The position numbers and the translations under genes were made by a program. The notes below the pieces were generated by a model. That model saw only the letters and a program-made list of their open reading frames with translations. It had not been told where the DNA came from and did no database searches. Positions 62,954-64,000 of a stretch of 64,000 nucleotides of DNA are shown in pieces (position 1 is the first letter of the stretch; each line of letters starts with the position of its first letter). Origin of the DNA: Bacteroidota bacterium (lineage in GTDB: Bacteria; Bacteroidota; Bacteroidia; Chitinophagales; Chitinophagaceae). The DNA is taken from positions 62,001 to 126,000 of the forward strand of contig SYIK01000005.1 of assembly GCA_005798905.1 (NCBI GenBank), written 5' to 3'.

Positions 62954-63733
62954 ATGAAAGTGCCTGTCTTAGCGGATTTAATCGCATCTGGTCAAACTCC
63001 AGAAATATTATTTTGGGTAGGATGTGCCGGCAGTTTTGATCAACGAGCGCAGAAAATAACACGTGCATTTGTTGAAATACTAAAGCATGCAAAAATTAAT
63101 TACGCTATTTTAGGAAAAGAGGAAATGTGTACAGGCGATCCTGTTCGACGAGCTGGGAACGAATTTGTTTTTCAGATGATGGCTCACCAAAACATTCAAT
63201 TACTCAATAGTTATTCCATAAAAAAAATTGTAACCGCTTGCCCTCATTGTTTTAATACTTTTAAAAATGAATACCCTGCGTTGGGCGGAACTTTTGAAGT
63301 TATTCATCACAGTGTTTTTTTACAACAAATGATTGACGAAGGAAAAATTAGATTAAAAGAAGGAGGAAGTTTTTCAGGAAAAAAAATCACTTATCACGAT
63401 AGTTGTTATTTGGGAAGAGCAAATAATATTTACGAAGCGCCACGAAAATTACTTGAAGAATTAGATGCCGATTTAGTAGAAATGAAACGCTGTCGTAGCA
63501 ATGGACTTTGCTGCGGAGCTGGAGGGGCTCAAATGTTTAAAGAAGAAGAAAAAGGTTTTTCTCGGATTAATATTGAAAGAACAAATGAAGCTATTTCCAC
63601 TGAAGCGAATATAATTGCTTCCGCTTGTCCTTTTTGCAACACAATGCTTACCGATGGTGTAAAACTTGCCGAAAAAGAAGAAAAAATACAAGTATTGGAT
63701 ATCGCAGAAATTATTGCCAGCTCTCTTACTTAA
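62954..63733 (+). CDS. CCG-domain Fe-S oxidoreductase subunit (heterodisulfide reductase B-like)
   Basis: Soluble partner of the membrane Fe-S protein at 60253. It has two cysteine-rich (CCG) units. The first is FWVGCAGSFDQRAQK ... TACPHCFNTFKNEYP. The second is TYHDSCYLGRANNIYEAPRKL ... LCCGAGGAQMF ... SACPFCNTML, as in HdrB, GlpC and LldE-type proteins, which can bind an unusual 4Fe-4S cluster. At 259 aa both units are present, with the NH2-terminal one slightly shortened. It probably takes electrons from the 60253 protein (inference). A conserved gene begins 29 bases downstream. Confidence 0.87.
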   Translation: MKVPVLADLIASGQTPEILFWVGCAGSFDQRAQKITRAFVEILKHAKINYAILGKEEMCTGDPVRRAGNEFVFQMMAHQNIQLLNSYSIKKIVTACPHCFNTFKNEYPALGGTFEVIHHSVFLQQMIDEGKIRLKEGGSFSGKKITYHDSCYLGRANNIYEAPRKLLEELDADLVEMKRCRSNGLCCGAGGAQMFKEEEKGFSRINIERTNEAISTEANIIASACPFCNTMLTDGVKLAEKEEKIQVLDIAEIIASSLT

Positions 63734-63762
63734 ATTTCGAAATTGCAAAGTATTTTCGCACA

Positions 63763-64000
63763 ATGAATTTCTCCTACGTACATCTTTTAAATGAAAATTT
63801 TTCACCCAATTCTAGAGTTTGGGTTTATCAATGCAACCGCCAATTCTCAATTGATGAAGCATTAGATATTGAAGTATTATTAGAAAATTTTACATCCAAT
63901 TGGGAAAACCATGGTGCTCCTGTTTGTGGGAGAGGATATTTATTATTTGGCCAATTTATTATTTTGATTGTTGATGAAAAAAATAATCCAATTGGTGGAT
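63763..64000 (+). CDS. Conserved Bacteroidota protein, C-terminus beyond the window
   Basis: Open from an ATG at 63763 to the window end (79 codons seen). The start MNFSYVHLLNENFSPNSRVW, then WENHGAPVCGRGYLLFGQF and a VDEKNN segment, recalls a small conserved Bacteroidota protein often labelled 'ABC transporter ATPase' without any ATPase motif. No Walker motif is seen here. It follows the CCG-domain gene on the same strand, 29 bases apart. Confidence 0.75.
   Translation, partial: MNFSYVHLLNENFSPNSRVWVYQCNRQFSIDEALDIEVLLENFTSNWENHGAPVCGRGYLLFGQFIILIVDEKNNPIGG

Noticed and set aside
1-64000. CRISPR arrays, insertion sequences, prophage or toxin-antitoxin modules
   Set aside because: I looked for spaced direct repeats, transposase or integrase motifs and paired small genes and saw none.

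Overview
This AT-rich window looks like the chromosome of a member of the Bacteroidota, probably of the Chitinophagales/Sphingobacteriales side. The reasons are family content typical of that phylum (DUF4270 lipoprotein, GSCFA protein, DUF5686 and CarboxypepD_reg outer-membrane proteins, a TonB-dependent receptor, a GT5-only 'glycogen synthase', a separate RfaE2 nucleotidyltransferase), the near absence of Shine-Dalgarno sequences, and promoters of the phylum-specific form TTG/TTTG, about 17-24 bases, then TAnnTTTG. The order below the phylum is inference. Most of the window is housekeeping DNA. I saw no insertion sequence, prophage, CRISPR array or obvious genomic island.

Layout. 1-3670 (minus): signal peptidase I (cut by the window edge), pyruvate dehydrogenase E1 beta, thiolase. 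3891-5012 (plus): two unrecognised membrane proteins separated by a terminator. 5061-8921 (plus): a periplasmic sugar-oxidation cassette (GMC oxidoreductase, gluconate-dehydrogenase subunit 3-like protein, Tat-exported Gfo/Idh/MocA oxidoreductase). 8933-12322 (minus): membrane methyltransferase, EF-G2-like GTPase, helical unknown. 12522-14552: DNA primase. 14562-19209 (minus): small DUF3052-like protein, PlsY, PrmA, PNPase, ribosomal protein S15. 19504-26903: APH-fold kinase (plus), then GSCFA protein, HMG-CoA-lyase-like enzyme, RlmB, MetK, DUF4270 lipoprotein and GT5 protein (minus). 27104-32344 (plus): flippase-like membrane protein, RfaE2, ALDH7-type dehydrogenase, subtilisin-like protease, DinB protein. 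32349-34651 (minus): tail-specific protease and tRNA-His. 34829-40761 (plus): outer-membrane barrel protein and a three-gene glycan cluster.

40742-44689: FtsE, PurM, RibF and DNA polymerase III delta, with back-to-back purM/ribF promoters. 44831-49965: an anchored coiled-coil protein, a large TonB-dependent receptor and PurC. 49945-50711: a decayed trhO-like rhodanese gene. 50798-59216: DUF5686 protein, small membrane protein, penicillin acylase, cupin lipoprotein, Pcm and phosphosugar mutase. 59305-64000: DUF2279 protein, a two-part Fe-S oxidoreductase whose genes are separated by LysE and DUF4190 genes, and a cut conserved gene.

The most notable observations are two broken genes and one regulatory-looking structure. 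A family-4 glycosyltransferase has a single in-frame TGA where a Trp is expected. The trhO-like gene has lost its zinc-binding segment through a frameshifting deletion and also carries an in-frame TAG. A perfect 15-bp inverted repeat covers the -7 box and the start codon of the glycan-cluster dehydrogenase. No wholly new multi-gene system is evident. The best candidates for new biology are that operator-like repeat, a CA-repeat encoding the metal site of a cupin lipoprotein, and several unrecognised envelope proteins.
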